A stretch of DNA of 64,000 bases, from positions 1 to 64,000 of the forward strand of contig JAEUIN010000401.1 in NCBI GenBank assembly GCA_016793115.1, given 5' to 3'. Source of the stretch: Planctomycetaceae bacterium. GTDB taxonomy: Bacteria > Planctomycetota > Planctomycetia > Pirellulales > PNKZ01. Made by a program: the position numbers and the translations under genes. Below the pieces are notes generated by a model that was given only the letters and a program-made list of their open reading frames with translations, had not been told where the DNA came from and made no database searches. Below, piece after piece: positions 53,481 through 61,469 of the stretch (the stretch's first letter is position 1; each line of letters opens with the position of its first letter).

Positions 53481-53714
53481 TTAGCGATTAATTTTGACGT
53501 TCACGTCGCGATCGCCGTCGATTTCGCGATCGGTGTCGACGTGGACTCGCGGCGTTTTGACTTCGATATCGGTGCGGTGATCCGTCTGGGCCGGCGGATT
53601 ACTGTCGTGGACGTCGACGTCGCAGCCGGCGAAGAGCCCGCCGCTGAGCAACGCGGCGCCGGTCAACAAGCCGGCACGATTCCAGTCCATCATTTCACAG
53701 ATGCGGTTCCACAT
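53481..53714 (-). CDS. Small lipoprotein, unknown
   Basis: This 77-residue protein ends its hydrophobic leader with LFAGC, a lipobox, so it is probably lipid-anchored. The remaining ~45 residues are highly charged and Asp/Arg/His-rich (DVDVHDSNPPAQTDHRTDIEVKTP...), with no Cys other than the lipobox and one in the leader. It lies upstream of the phosphoesterase on the same strand, 138 bp away. The function is unknown. The ATG at 53714 fits a normal lipoprotein leader. Confidence 0.65.
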   Translation of the reverse strand: MWNRICEMMDWNRAGLLTGAALLSGGLFAGCDVDVHDSNPPAQTDHRTDIEVKTPRVHVDTDREIDGDRDVNVKINR

Positions 53715-54015
53715 GGCGAAACTCCTACGCAGACGGATTTGATGTGATCGGGCGAGACGGGAGCGGCTAGGCGAACCGGTGACGACGCGCCGGCCGCATG
53801 GCAACAGCTCAAAAGCAAAACGCGTGCCCAATCGCGCCGCCGCTATGCAAAAGCGTCAACGGAGCGAAGTAGGAGCCGGCGACGACGCGAATAGGTCGTT
53901 CGGCGATCAGAGACCGTTTACAAGGAGCGACGTCGTCTAGCCGCCGAGCTTGCGCGGCGCGATTTTGCGCGATGCCATACCTGGGACGCGCCGAGCAAGC
54001 TCGGCGGCTAAACGG
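53715..54015. other. Gap with a 16-bp inverted repeat
   Basis: This gap of 301 bp separates the lipoprotein from the convergent end of the permease gene. The inverted repeat at 53938-54010 fills its right part. No coding frame is credible. Confidence 0.6.
53938..54010. repeat. 16-bp perfect inverted repeat with GC-rich interior
   Basis: TAGCCGCCGAGCTTGC (53938-53953) and its exact reverse complement (53995-54010) flank 41 bp that include GCGCGATTTTGCGCG. It begins five bases after the permease stop (minus-strand sense) and could form a stable hairpin. The motif looks like an interspersed planctomycete REP-like element. Confidence 0.8.
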
Positions 54016-55557
54016 TTACCGCTCGTCGAAGGGGCTGCCGGCGGGCGTCGCGCCGTGGACGGCGAGTTCGCCGCGGAGTTCTTTGCCGAGCGTGCTATGG
54101 TGCCGACCGTAGAACGCGTAGATGAACAGGCCGAGCGTAAGCCAGCCTAGAAGTCGCCACCAGTTGTCGGCCGGCAGCGAGAGCATCAGCATCAGGCAAC
54201 TGCCGATGCCCAAGATCGGCACGATCGGCACCAGCGGGCAGCGAAACGGCCGCGGCAAATCAGGTTCGATCCGCCGCATGACCAAGACCGCCGTGCACAC
54301 GATGACAAAGGCGAACAACGTACCGATGTTCGTGAGATGCAACAAAGCGTCGATCGGCAGCAAGCCGGAAAGCAAGGCGACGAAAACGCCGATCGCGATC
54401 GTGCTCTTCCAAGGGGTGAGAAACTTCGGATGCACGTCGGCGAAGAACTTCCGCGGCACGAGCCCGTCGCGGGCCATCGCCAGAAACACACGCGGCGCGC
54501 TGAGCATCATCACGAGCAACACGGAAGTGATGCCGGCGACGCCGGCCGCTGAGATGATGAACTCGGCGACCGGTAGCCCGGCGTGATGAAAGGCGGAAGA
54601 AACGCCGGCGTCTTTATCGATTGTGGAGTAGGGCACCATGCCGGTCAGAACGGCGACGACGGCGATGTAGAGAATGGTGCAAATGATGAGCGAGGCGATG
54701 ATGCCGACCGGTACGTCGCGCTGCGGGTTTTTGGCTTCTTCGGCATGTGTGGAGACCGAATCGAAACCGATATACGCGAAGAAGATGATCGCCGCCCCGG
54801 CCAGCATGCCGACCGGTTGTCCGCCGGAGTTGACTTGCGTTCCGGGGAGCGGGTTGCCGAAGAAGCTAATGCCCGTCCAGCCGAACGGAGCGAACGGCGT
54901 GTAGTTTTCCGGATGGATGTAGAACATGCCGACGAAGATCACGAACAGGACGGCGGCCACTTTAATGAAGACCATTAAGGCGTTGAAGCCGGCGCTTTCG
55001 CGGATGCCTTTCACGAGGATCGCCGTCATGATTGCGACGATGATCACGGCCGGGAGATTGAAATAGCTCTCGGTGGCGACGAAGTGGCCGTCTTTATAGA
55101 CCCACGGCGACGAACTGAACGCCTCCGGGAAGTTGATTTTGAACTTCGCCAAGACGCTCTGGAAATAGCCCGACCAGCCGTTGGCGACGGTGGCCGCGCC
55201 GACCGCGTATTCCAGCACCAGATCCCAGCCGATGATCCAGGCGAAGAGTTCGCCAAGCGTCGTGTAGGCGTAGGTGTACGCGCTGCCGGCCACCGGGGCC
55301 ATCGAGGCAAATTCGGCGTAGCAAAGCGCGGCGAAAATGCAGGTGATGCCGGCCACGGCGTACGACACCATCAGGGCCGGTCCGGCAACTTCCTTGGCCG
55401 CGCTGCCGGTCGCCACGAAGATGCCCGCCCCGATCACCGCGCCGACGCCGAGCGACGTCAGCGTCACGGGACCAAGCACGCGATGCAGACGGTCTTCGCC
55501 CGCCATTTCCGCGAGCAGTCGTTTCAGCGATTTCTTGGCGAAGATTTGTTTCGGCAT
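54016..55557 (-). CDS. APC-family cationic amino acid permease
   Basis: This 513-residue membrane protein has about 12 transmembrane helices. The family start TLTSLGVGAVIGAGIFVATGSAA is clear, as is the block ARDGLVPRKFFADVHPKFLTP. It resembles CAT-type amino acid permeases, which import basic or neutral amino acids by proton symport. The ATG at 55557 gives the normal N-terminus. The repeat at 53938-54010 follows its stop. It seems monocistronic. Confidence 0.92.
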   Translation of the reverse strand: MPKQIFAKKSLKRLLAEMAGEDRLHRVLGPVTLTSLGVGAVIGAGIFVATGSAAKEVAGPALMVSYAVAGITCIFAALCYAEFASMAPVAGSAYTYAYTTLGELFAWIIGWDLVLEYAVGAATVANGWSGYFQSVLAKFKINFPEAFSSSPWVYKDGHFVATESYFNLPAVIIVAIMTAILVKGIRESAGFNALMVFIKVAAVLFVIFVGMFYIHPENYTPFAPFGWTGISFFGNPLPGTQVNSGGQPVGMLAGAAIIFFAYIGFDSVSTHAEEAKNPQRDVPVGIIASLIICTILYIAVVAVLTGMVPYSTIDKDAGVSSAFHHAGLPVAEFIISAAGVAGITSVLLVMMLSAPRVFLAMARDGLVPRKFFADVHPKFLTPWKSTIAIGVFVALLSGLLPIDALLHLTNIGTLFAFVIVCTAVLVMRRIEPDLPRPFRCPLVPIVPILGIGSCLMLMLSLPADNWWRLLGWLTLGLFIYAFYGRHHSTLGKELRGELAVHGATPAGSPFDER

Positions 55558-55689
55558 GGTCGTTCCGCAGCGAGGCAAGGATGTCGAACGGTGGCCGCTA
55601 TGATACGGATTCCGGGCCGCAATGCCACGCAAGTTTTCCGCGCGGCGCACGGCGAGTCGACGAGCGCAAGCGAAATTCGCCGGCGAACG

Positions 55690-56451
55690 TTACGACGCCT
55701 GCTCCGCGCCCGCCGCGGCGGCGCTTTCGCCCGCGGCTACGAACCGATAGCCCGTGCCGCGCACGCTCAAAAAATGCCGCGGCTCGGCCGGGTCGGGCTC
55801 GAACGTCTTGCGCAGCCGCATCACGAAATTATCGACGGTTCGCGTCGTGAGGCTCCCCGGTTGGTCCCAGACGCCGGCGAGCAACTCGGCCCGCGTGAGC
55901 ACCTTGCCTTCGTGTTCGATAAAATAGCGGAGGAGCTTCATGTCCATCGCCGTAAGCCGGACCGGCTTGCCGTCGACGGCGACTTCGAACGTCGTGAAGT
56001 TGATCTTAGCTCGGCCGAACTCGTAGGTGTCGAGCTCGCCGCCGCGGAGCGACGCCGGCGTGAAGCGGCGACTGCGGGCCAGCAAGTTGCGCACGCGGCT
56101 GATCAGTTCGTCGAGGTCGAACGGCTTTTGCAGGTATTGATCCGCGCCGACGTCGAATCCGCGGATGCGGTCTTCGGCCAAGGTGCGAGCGCTCAAGATG
56201 AGCACGGGCATGTCGTGCCCCTGCTCGCGGATGCGCTCGCAAAACGCATAGCCGCTCATGCCGGGGAGCATGAGGTCGAGCACGATCAGGTCGACGTCGC
56301 GAGCATGGCTTTCGAGCAAGGCGAGCGCCGCCGGCGCGTCGCCCACGGCCGAAACCTCGTAGCCTTCGGCCTCGAGGTTGTACTTGATGCCGAGCCGCAG
56401 ATGCTCTTCGTCTTCGACGATCAGGATGTGCTTTAAGTCGGCGAGCGTCAC
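55690..56451 (-). CDS. OmpR/PhoB-type response regulator
   Basis: This 253-residue regulator has a receiver domain (HILIVEDEEHL; phospho-acceptor D59 in VLDLMLPG; a conserved Lys in QKPFDLDELI). A winged-helix effector domain follows (VDGKPVRLTAMDMKLLRYFIEHEGKVLTRAELLAGVWDQPGSLTTRTVDNFVMRLRKTFEPDPAEPRHFLSVRGTGYRFV). The start is GTG 56451, which overlaps the TGA of the kinase gene (GTGA). The frame stays open far upstream, but those codons run through the kinase gene in another frame and are not real. It answers the kinase encoded just upstream. Confidence 0.92.
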   Translation of the reverse strand: MTLADLKHILIVEDEEHLRLGIKYNLEAEGYEVSAVGDAPAALALLESHARDVDLIVLDLMLPGMSGYAFCERIREQGHDMPVLILSARTLAEDRIRGFDVGADQYLQKPFDLDELISRVRNLLARSRRFTPASLRGGELDTYEFGRAKINFTTFEVAVDGKPVRLTAMDMKLLRYFIEHEGKVLTRAELLAGVWDQPGSLTTRTVDNFVMRLRKTFEPDPAEPRHFLSVRGTGYRFVAAGESAAAAGAEQAS

Positions 56452-57431
56452 GGGGAACTCATCGAGTGCGGGTTCAAGGCGGCGCCCTGCGCGGGGGCGG
56501 CGGCATCGGAGCGGTCCGGCTCGGTGGGTTTGCCGGGAAGGTCGACTTCGAACACCGTGCCGGGCCGCGAGCCGCGCCCCTGCACGGTGATCTTGCCTTT
56601 CCAGCGCTTGACGAGCGTACGGACGATGAACAGCCCCAGCCCGGTGCCGGTTTTTGCTCTTTCCAGTTCGCTGCCGAGGCGCACGAAGCGGCCGAAGATC
56701 TTGCGGCGCAGCGGCAGCGGAATGCCGGGACCGTTGTCGGCGACGCGGGTGATGACGCGGCCGCGGCCGTCGGGCCACATCTCGACATGCACCTCGGGCG
56801 GGGTGCCGCCGTACTTCAAGGCGTTGTCGATCAAGTTGCGGAAGATCATGTCGACATCGATGGTCCGCGCGCGGACGATCGCGGGGCGGAGATCGAGGGC
56901 GATCGCGTTCGAGGGGAGCGAGTGGCGCTGGCAGGCCGCTTGCGCGCACTCTTCCAACACGCGCGACAGGTCGACGTCGACGATTTCTTCGTCGGGCGCT
57001 TTCGTCTGATGCTCGACGCGGGCCGCCTCGAGCATGTGGTTGATCAGCGTGTCGAGCCGTTCGAGATCGTCGAGCATGAAGCGATAGAAATCGGCCTGCT
57101 GCTGCTCGGAGACTTGGCGACGCTTGAGCGTTTGCAAGTAGAGCTTCATCGAGGCGATGGGGCTCTTGAGCTCGTGCGTGACGCTGTCGATGAAATTCGA
57201 TTGGCGCTGGTTGAGATTGATCTCTTTGATCGAGATGAGCAAATAAAGGACGACGCCGACGAGCACGAGGCCGAGAAAGGTGGCGCCGACGGCGAGAATG
57301 ACCCACCAATAGCCGGCCGTCTGCGCGGCGACGGCGGCGGCGAACACCCAGCCGATGATCACCAGCACGATCAGCACGATCATGACGACGCCGAGCGTAA
57401 TCGGCCAGCCGAGTGATCGTCGTGGGAACAT
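56448..57431 (-). CDS. Sensor histidine kinase (HisKA/HATPase)
   Basis: The protein has 327 residues. Two transmembrane helices (about 10-36 and 42-66) leave almost no periplasmic loop, so sensing is probably through the membrane or by partners. The H-box SVTHELKSPIASMKLYLQ gives His86; the N-box IFRNLIDNALKYG, G1 DNGPGIP and G2 GTGLGLF follow. It phosphorylates its partner regulator, whose GTG overlaps its stop. The ATG at 57431 is preferred: the longer open frame would translate through the hairpin repeat at 57440-57516. Confidence 0.93.
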   Translation of the reverse strand: MFPRRSLGWPITLGVVMIVLIVLVIIGWVFAAAVAAQTAGYWWVILAVGATFLGLVLVGVVLYLLISIKEINLNQRQSNFIDSVTHELKSPIASMKLYLQTLKRRQVSEQQQADFYRFMLDDLERLDTLINHMLEAARVEHQTKAPDEEIVDVDLSRVLEECAQAACQRHSLPSNAIALDLRPAIVRARTIDVDMIFRNLIDNALKYGGTPPEVHVEMWPDGRGRVITRVADNGPGIPLPLRRKIFGRFVRLGSELERAKTGTGLGLFIVRTLVKRWKGKITVQGRGSRPGTVFEVDLPGKPTEPDRSDAAAPAQGAALNPHSMSSP

Positions 57432-57439
57432 GTTAGCCG

Positions 57440-57516
57440 GGGTGGCACTGGTGGCTTGTCCACCAGTGCGCAAGTGCGTTAGGAATCCACTGGTGGACAA
57501 GCCACCAGTGCCACCC
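57440..57516. repeat. 29-bp perfect inverted repeat upstream of the histidine kinase
   Basis: The arms at 57440-57468 and 57488-57516 are exact reverse complements over 29 bp (left arm starts GGGTGGCACTGGTGG) with a 19-nt loop. Each arm also holds a smaller palindrome, CACTGGTGG-CTTGT-CCACCAGTG. It lies nine bases upstream of the kinase start and twelve past the stop of the propeller gene, so it may be a terminator, an attenuator or a mobile REP-like unit. Confidence 0.85.
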
Positions 57517-57527
57517 ACGCGAGTCGT

Positions 57528-58811
57528 TTACTTACCGATACAGTATAGATGGCCGAGCGTGCGGATGTAGAGCTTGCCGTCGCTCGCCGCGGGGGAGGCC
57601 GAGACCTCTTCACCGAGCGAGTTTACGGCGATTGGTTCATAGTTCGGGCCGGGCCGCACGACCGTGGTCGTGCCGGCGTCGGACACGAAGTAGACGAGTC
57701 CGCCCGCGGTGAGGAGCGAGGCGCTGTGATCGTCGCCCAGGCGCTCCTTCCACAGGCGTTCGCCCGTCGCCGCTTTGAAGCAACTGGCGATGCCGTTGTC
57801 GGCGACGACGAGGAAATAGTCGCCGCAAACGATCGGCGACGGGACGTAGGAGCAGTTTTCTTTCGTGCGCCAGACGATCGCCGAATCGGTGACGTTGCCG
57901 CGACCGTCGGGACGGATGGCCAAGATGTGCCGCTCCGGGAAGCCGGCGGTCATGAACAGCAACTTGCCGTCGTCGACCAGCGACGCGACGAACTGTTCGG
58001 TCGGGCCGTCGATGTTCCAGATGCGTTCGCCGCTGCGGGGATCGTAGCTGCAGATGCTTTTGCTGCCGGAGAGAATCAGCTGCGGCGGGCCGCCGAACGT
58101 GCGGATGATCGGCGTGCAGTAGCTGCGCGTCTTGTTTTCGCGCGGCGTCTTCCAAACCTGGGAGCCGTCGGCTTGCCGGAGGGCGACGATGTAGGCGTCG
58201 CCGTCGTGGTCGCCGTTGACGATCACCAAATCCTCGAACAACACCGGCGAGCTGCAGTAGCCGTGGGTGCTGGAGAAGCGGCCGGGTCGCTTGACCCAAA
58301 CGAGCTCGCCGGCGAAGTCGTACGCGGCGACGACCATCTGCCCGCGATTCTTGGTTTCGTCGTCGCTGTCGCTCTCAAAGAGGGTGACGAAGACGCGTTT
58401 GCCGTCGGTGGCGGGCGTGCCCGAGGCGAAGCTATTGAGCGTGTGCTTCTTTTCGAGCGGGGCGCGAAACACCGTTCGCCGCCAACGTTCCTTGCCGGTC
58501 GCGCGATCCAGGCAGATCAGCAGCCGATCGGTCGGCGTTTTGCCGTCGCCGTCGTCGACGAGGCAGGTCGTGAGAAAGATCACGTCGTCCCAAACGACCG
58601 GCGACGAATGCCCGATGCCGTCGACGGGGACCTTCCAAACGACGTTCTCCGTCTTCCCTTGTTGGTCGTCGCTCCAGGTCGTCGGCAGGTGCGAATCGGC
58701 GCTCGTGCCGTCGCCCCGCGGCCCGCGCCAACAGGGCCAGTTTTCGGCCTGAGCCGTGGCGACGACACAAGCGGAAAGAAACAGTCCGGCGAGGAGCGAG
58801 CGGTGCGGCAT
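57528..58811 (-). CDS. Exported PQQ-like beta-propeller protein
   Basis: This 427-residue protein has a signal peptide (MPHRSLLAGLFLSACVVATAQA), then the WRGPRGDGTS start of this planctomycete PQQ-like family. Repeated blades follow (e.g. VVWDDVIFLTTCLVDDGDGKTPTDRLLICLDRATGKERWRR and KSICSYDPRSGERIWNIDGPTEQFVASL), forming an eight-bladed propeller. No PQQ-dehydrogenase catalytic residues are evident, so it is likely a binding or scaffold protein of the periplasm. It is the gene before the kinase on the minus strand. Its start is divergent from the esterase at 58946. Confidence 0.87.
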   Translation of the reverse strand: MPHRSLLAGLFLSACVVATAQAENWPCWRGPRGDGTSADSHLPTTWSDDQQGKTENVVWKVPVDGIGHSSPVVWDDVIFLTTCLVDDGDGKTPTDRLLICLDRATGKERWRRTVFRAPLEKKHTLNSFASGTPATDGKRVFVTLFESDSDDETKNRGQMVVAAYDFAGELVWVKRPGRFSSTHGYCSSPVLFEDLVIVNGDHDGDAYIVALRQADGSQVWKTPRENKTRSYCTPIIRTFGGPPQLILSGSKSICSYDPRSGERIWNIDGPTEQFVASLVDDGKLLFMTAGFPERHILAIRPDGRGNVTDSAIVWRTKENCSYVPSPIVCGDYFLVVADNGIASCFKAATGERLWKERLGDDHSASLLTAGGLVYFVSDAGTTTVVRPGPNYEPIAVNSLGEEVSASPAASDGKLYIRTLGHLYCIGK

Positions 58812-58945
58812 GATCGACACGACAGCGGGAGACAGGTGGGCGAAGTCGGCGAAAATCGACCCATTCAGCAGACACGCAAAGCGCGGCTCGGTCAAGTAGA
58901 ATGGCCGCTGCTCGCTTGCCCTGCCGGCCTCACTCGGAGCCTGTC

Positions 58946-60244
58946 ATGCGTTTTCGTTTCGCCGCTTTCGCCTTACTCATTTCCTTGGCCATGAACGACG
59001 AAGAATTGTTCGCCGCCGACGACCTGCCGCCGCCGAATTACGACGAAGACAAGGTCGGCTCGTACTTGCTTCCCGATCCGCTTACCTGCCTCGACGGGGC
59101 CCCGGTCGTCGACGCCGCGACGTGGACCTCGAAGCGCCGACCGGAACTGCTCGAGTTGTATCGTCGCGAAATGTTCGGCCGCGCGCCGGCCAAACCGACG
59201 GAGATGACGTTCGAGCAGGCGAATATCGACGAACAGGCACTCGGCGGGCTCGCGACCCGCAAGGAAGTGTTGATCCGCGTCGCGCCCGACGCGCCGGTGA
59301 TTCGCTTGCTGTTGTACGTGCCGAACAAGCGCCCCGCAGGGAAGCCGGCGCCGGTATTCCTCGGCATGAATTTCGACGGCAACCACACGGTCGACGCCGA
59401 CCCCGGCATCACGTTGGTCGAAGCCTGGCAATACGATCGGGCCACGAAGACCGAATCGCAGGTGAAGCCCGACGAGTTGAAACGCGGCGCGAGCGCGAGC
59501 CGCTGGCCGCTGAAGCTGATTCTCGAGCGCGGCTACGCCGTGGCGACGTTTCCCCGCTCCGACGTCGAGGCCGATTACGAAGGCGGCTGGCGGCACGGCC
59601 TGCGAGGGTACTACCTCAAGAAGTCGGGTCGGACGGAATTCGCCCCCGACGATTGGGGCGCGATCGGCGCCTGGGCTTGGTCGATGAGCCGCGCGATCGA
59701 CTACTTGGAGACCGACGCCTCATGCGATGCGAAACGCGTCGTCATCCACGGCCACTCGCGGCTTGGTAAGACTTCGCTCTGGTGCGGTGCCGAAGACACT
59801 CGGGCGGCGATCGTGATCTCGAACGATTCCGGCGAAGGCGGCGCGGCGCTGGCGCGGCGGAAGTTCGGCGAGACCACGATCGTCTTGAATACCCGCTTCC
59901 CCCATTGGTTCTGCGGCAACTTCAAGAAATACAGTGAAAAGGAGTCGACGCTGCCGTTCGACTCGCATGAGCTCATCGCGCTCAGCGCGCCCCGGCCTGT
60001 TTATGTGGCGAGCGCCACGGAAGATCAATGGGCCGATCCGAAGGGAGAGTTTTTGGCGACGCAGCACGCGCTCCCCGTCTATGCGCTGTTCGGCAAGAAG
60101 CAAGCGGCCGTGGAACGGCAGCCGTCGCCGGAGACGCCGATCGGCGACGTCGTGGGCTACCATTTGCGCACCGGCAAGCACGACATTACGGAGTACGACT
60201 GGCGCCGGTATCTCGACTTCGCCGACCGGCACTTCGGACGTTAA
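58946..60244 (+). CDS. CE15-type glucuronoyl esterase
   Basis: This 432-residue protein has a short signal (MRFRFAAFALLISLA). The alpha/beta hydrolase nucleophile is in VVIHGHSRLGKTSLW, with a further catalytic block NDSGEGGAALARRKFGET, then the His-bearing RFPHWFCGNF and ALSAPRPVYVASATEDQWADPKGEF. This is the pattern of bacterial carbohydrate esterase family 15, which cleave the ester between glucuronic acid of xylan and lignin. It is secreted, fitting the pectin/xylan theme of the window. It converges on the CBS gene with a 12-bp gap. Confidence 0.88.
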   Translation: MRFRFAAFALLISLAMNDEELFAADDLPPPNYDEDKVGSYLLPDPLTCLDGAPVVDAATWTSKRRPELLELYRREMFGRAPAKPTEMTFEQANIDEQALGGLATRKEVLIRVAPDAPVIRLLLYVPNKRPAGKPAPVFLGMNFDGNHTVDADPGITLVEAWQYDRATKTESQVKPDELKRGASASRWPLKLILERGYAVATFPRSDVEADYEGGWRHGLRGYYLKKSGRTEFAPDDWGAIGAWAWSMSRAIDYLETDASCDAKRVVIHGHSRLGKTSLWCGAEDTRAAIVISNDSGEGGAALARRKFGETTIVLNTRFPHWFCGNFKKYSEKESTLPFDSHELIALSAPRPVYVASATEDQWADPKGEFLATQHALPVYALFGKKQAAVERQPSPETPIGDVVGYHLRTGKHDITEYDWRRYLDFADRHFGR

Positions 60245-60256
60245 GCAATCGACACG

Positions 60257-61210
60257 CTAAGCGAGACACGGCTCGGGCGTTTCCACTCGCGTCGCGCGAG
60301 CGACGGCCGCGGCGATATGAGGATCGCGGGGTAAGTCGGCGACGACTTTCTCGACCAGTTGAAACATGCACTGCAGCGCCATTGCGACGTCGCTCATCGT
60401 CAGGATGCCGACGAGTTTGCCGGAGTCGACGACCGGTAGCGAAGAGATGTGCGTTTCGAGCAGCATCGTCACCGCAGTTCGCACGGGCGTATCGGAGCCG
60501 CAGATCAGCGGTTTGGTCGTCATGATTTCGTGAGCCGACTTTCCCGAGATTCCCTTCAAGTCGCGATCGCTCACGACGCCGGCTAGTTTTCCGTCGCCGT
60601 CGACCACGAGCAGATGCCGCATTTCATGTGCGAGCATGAGCTTCGACATGTCCTCGACGCCCGAATGCGGCCGCACGGTCGTCAGGTGCGTCGTCATCAA
60701 GTGCCGAACGCGAACGTTGTCCGTGAGAAAGCCTTCGAGGTCGCCCAGCATTGAGCGGAAGATGTCTTGGCGCTTGGCGACGAACGCCGCCTGGGCCGCG
60801 GTATTGTTCGGCGGAGCGCGCAAGACGAACTGGTCGAGACGCGGTAAACGCCGCCGATTCAGCGAAGTGAGCGCGAACGCCGCGGCGATGACGAGGACGG
60901 CGACGATAATCGAAGCCGCCGCGCCGCGGCGATCCGGTACTTGATTCCGCTCGCTTTTAGGATCGTCGACCTTCGGATTTTGCCGCTGCGCAACGCTCCG
61001 CATCGTCGGAGAAACGTCGGCCTTGAGACCGCCCGCGGCGCGATCGAGGACGAAATCCGCGCCGCCGACCAAAGATTGCCAAGTGAGCAAAATCACGCCG
61101 ACGATCATGGCCGAGAGCAGCGCGAATTCGATCAACGACGTTCCCCGGTCGTCGCCGGAAAACTGAGCCATTGCGGCGGAGAAGTCAGCGTCGCTCGGAT
61201 GCGAAGGCAA
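60257..61210 (-). CDS. Flp/TadE-like N-terminus fused to a CBS-domain pair
   Basis: This 317-residue protein starts with a class III prepilin-like motif, GDDRG/TSLIEFALLSAMIVGVILLTW, with E and F at +5 and +6 from the cleavage site. A long polar segment, a transmembrane helix (AAASIIVAVLVIAAAFALTSL near 96-116) and a pair of CBS domains follow (about 165-300; e.g. HLTTVRPHSGVEDMSKLMLAHEMRHLLVVDGDGKLAGVVSDRDL, MLLETHISSLPVVDSGKLVGILTMSDV). CBS pairs bind adenosyl ligands and act as energy or ligand sensors. The combination is not one I know. The start is ATG 61210; a shorter form beginning at an inner ATG would lose the pilin motif. Confidence 0.8.
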   Translation of the reverse strand: MPSHPSDADFSAAMAQFSGDDRGTSLIEFALLSAMIVGVILLTWQSLVGGADFVLDRAAGGLKADVSPTMRSVAQRQNPKVDDPKSERNQVPDRRGAAASIIVAVLVIAAAFALTSLNRRRLPRLDQFVLRAPPNNTAAQAAFVAKRQDIFRSMLGDLEGFLTDNVRVRHLMTTHLTTVRPHSGVEDMSKLMLAHEMRHLLVVDGDGKLAGVVSDRDLKGISGKSAHEIMTTKPLICGSDTPVRTAVTMLLETHISSLPVVDSGKLVGILTMSDVAMALQCMFQLVEKVVADLPRDPHIAAAVARATRVETPEPCLA

Positions 61211-61469
61211 GGGATCCGCCTTTCAGACTGGAAAAATGAAGATCGCCGCGACGAAGGATCGCGGTCGCGGAGAAGTGGGAAGCGACGTGAGCGCCGCAAG
61301 CAAACCTACTGCGCGGAACGATGCCGCGCGAGCGATGATGTGGTTTCACGCGGCGGAACGAGCGGAGCGTGCGACTCCGCTCTCGGCCCCCGCAAAAGAG
61401 CGTGCGCCCGGGCGCCGCGCCGGCGACCGGCCGCGGCGTCGACGCAGCAACTGTTGCGGAGCGGCAACG

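Noticed and set aside
55690..57309. A 539-codon frame suggesting a response regulator with a long basic N-terminal domain
   Set aside because: The upstream ~286 codons coincide with the histidine kinase gene in another frame. The regulator begins at the GTG at 56451 that overlaps the kinase stop.
57432..57518. Longer N-terminus of the histidine kinase through the 29-bp inverted repeat
   Set aside because: It would translate a palindromic repeat into Gly/Thr/Ser-rich sequence before the first membrane helix. The ATG at 57431 gives a normal N-terminus.
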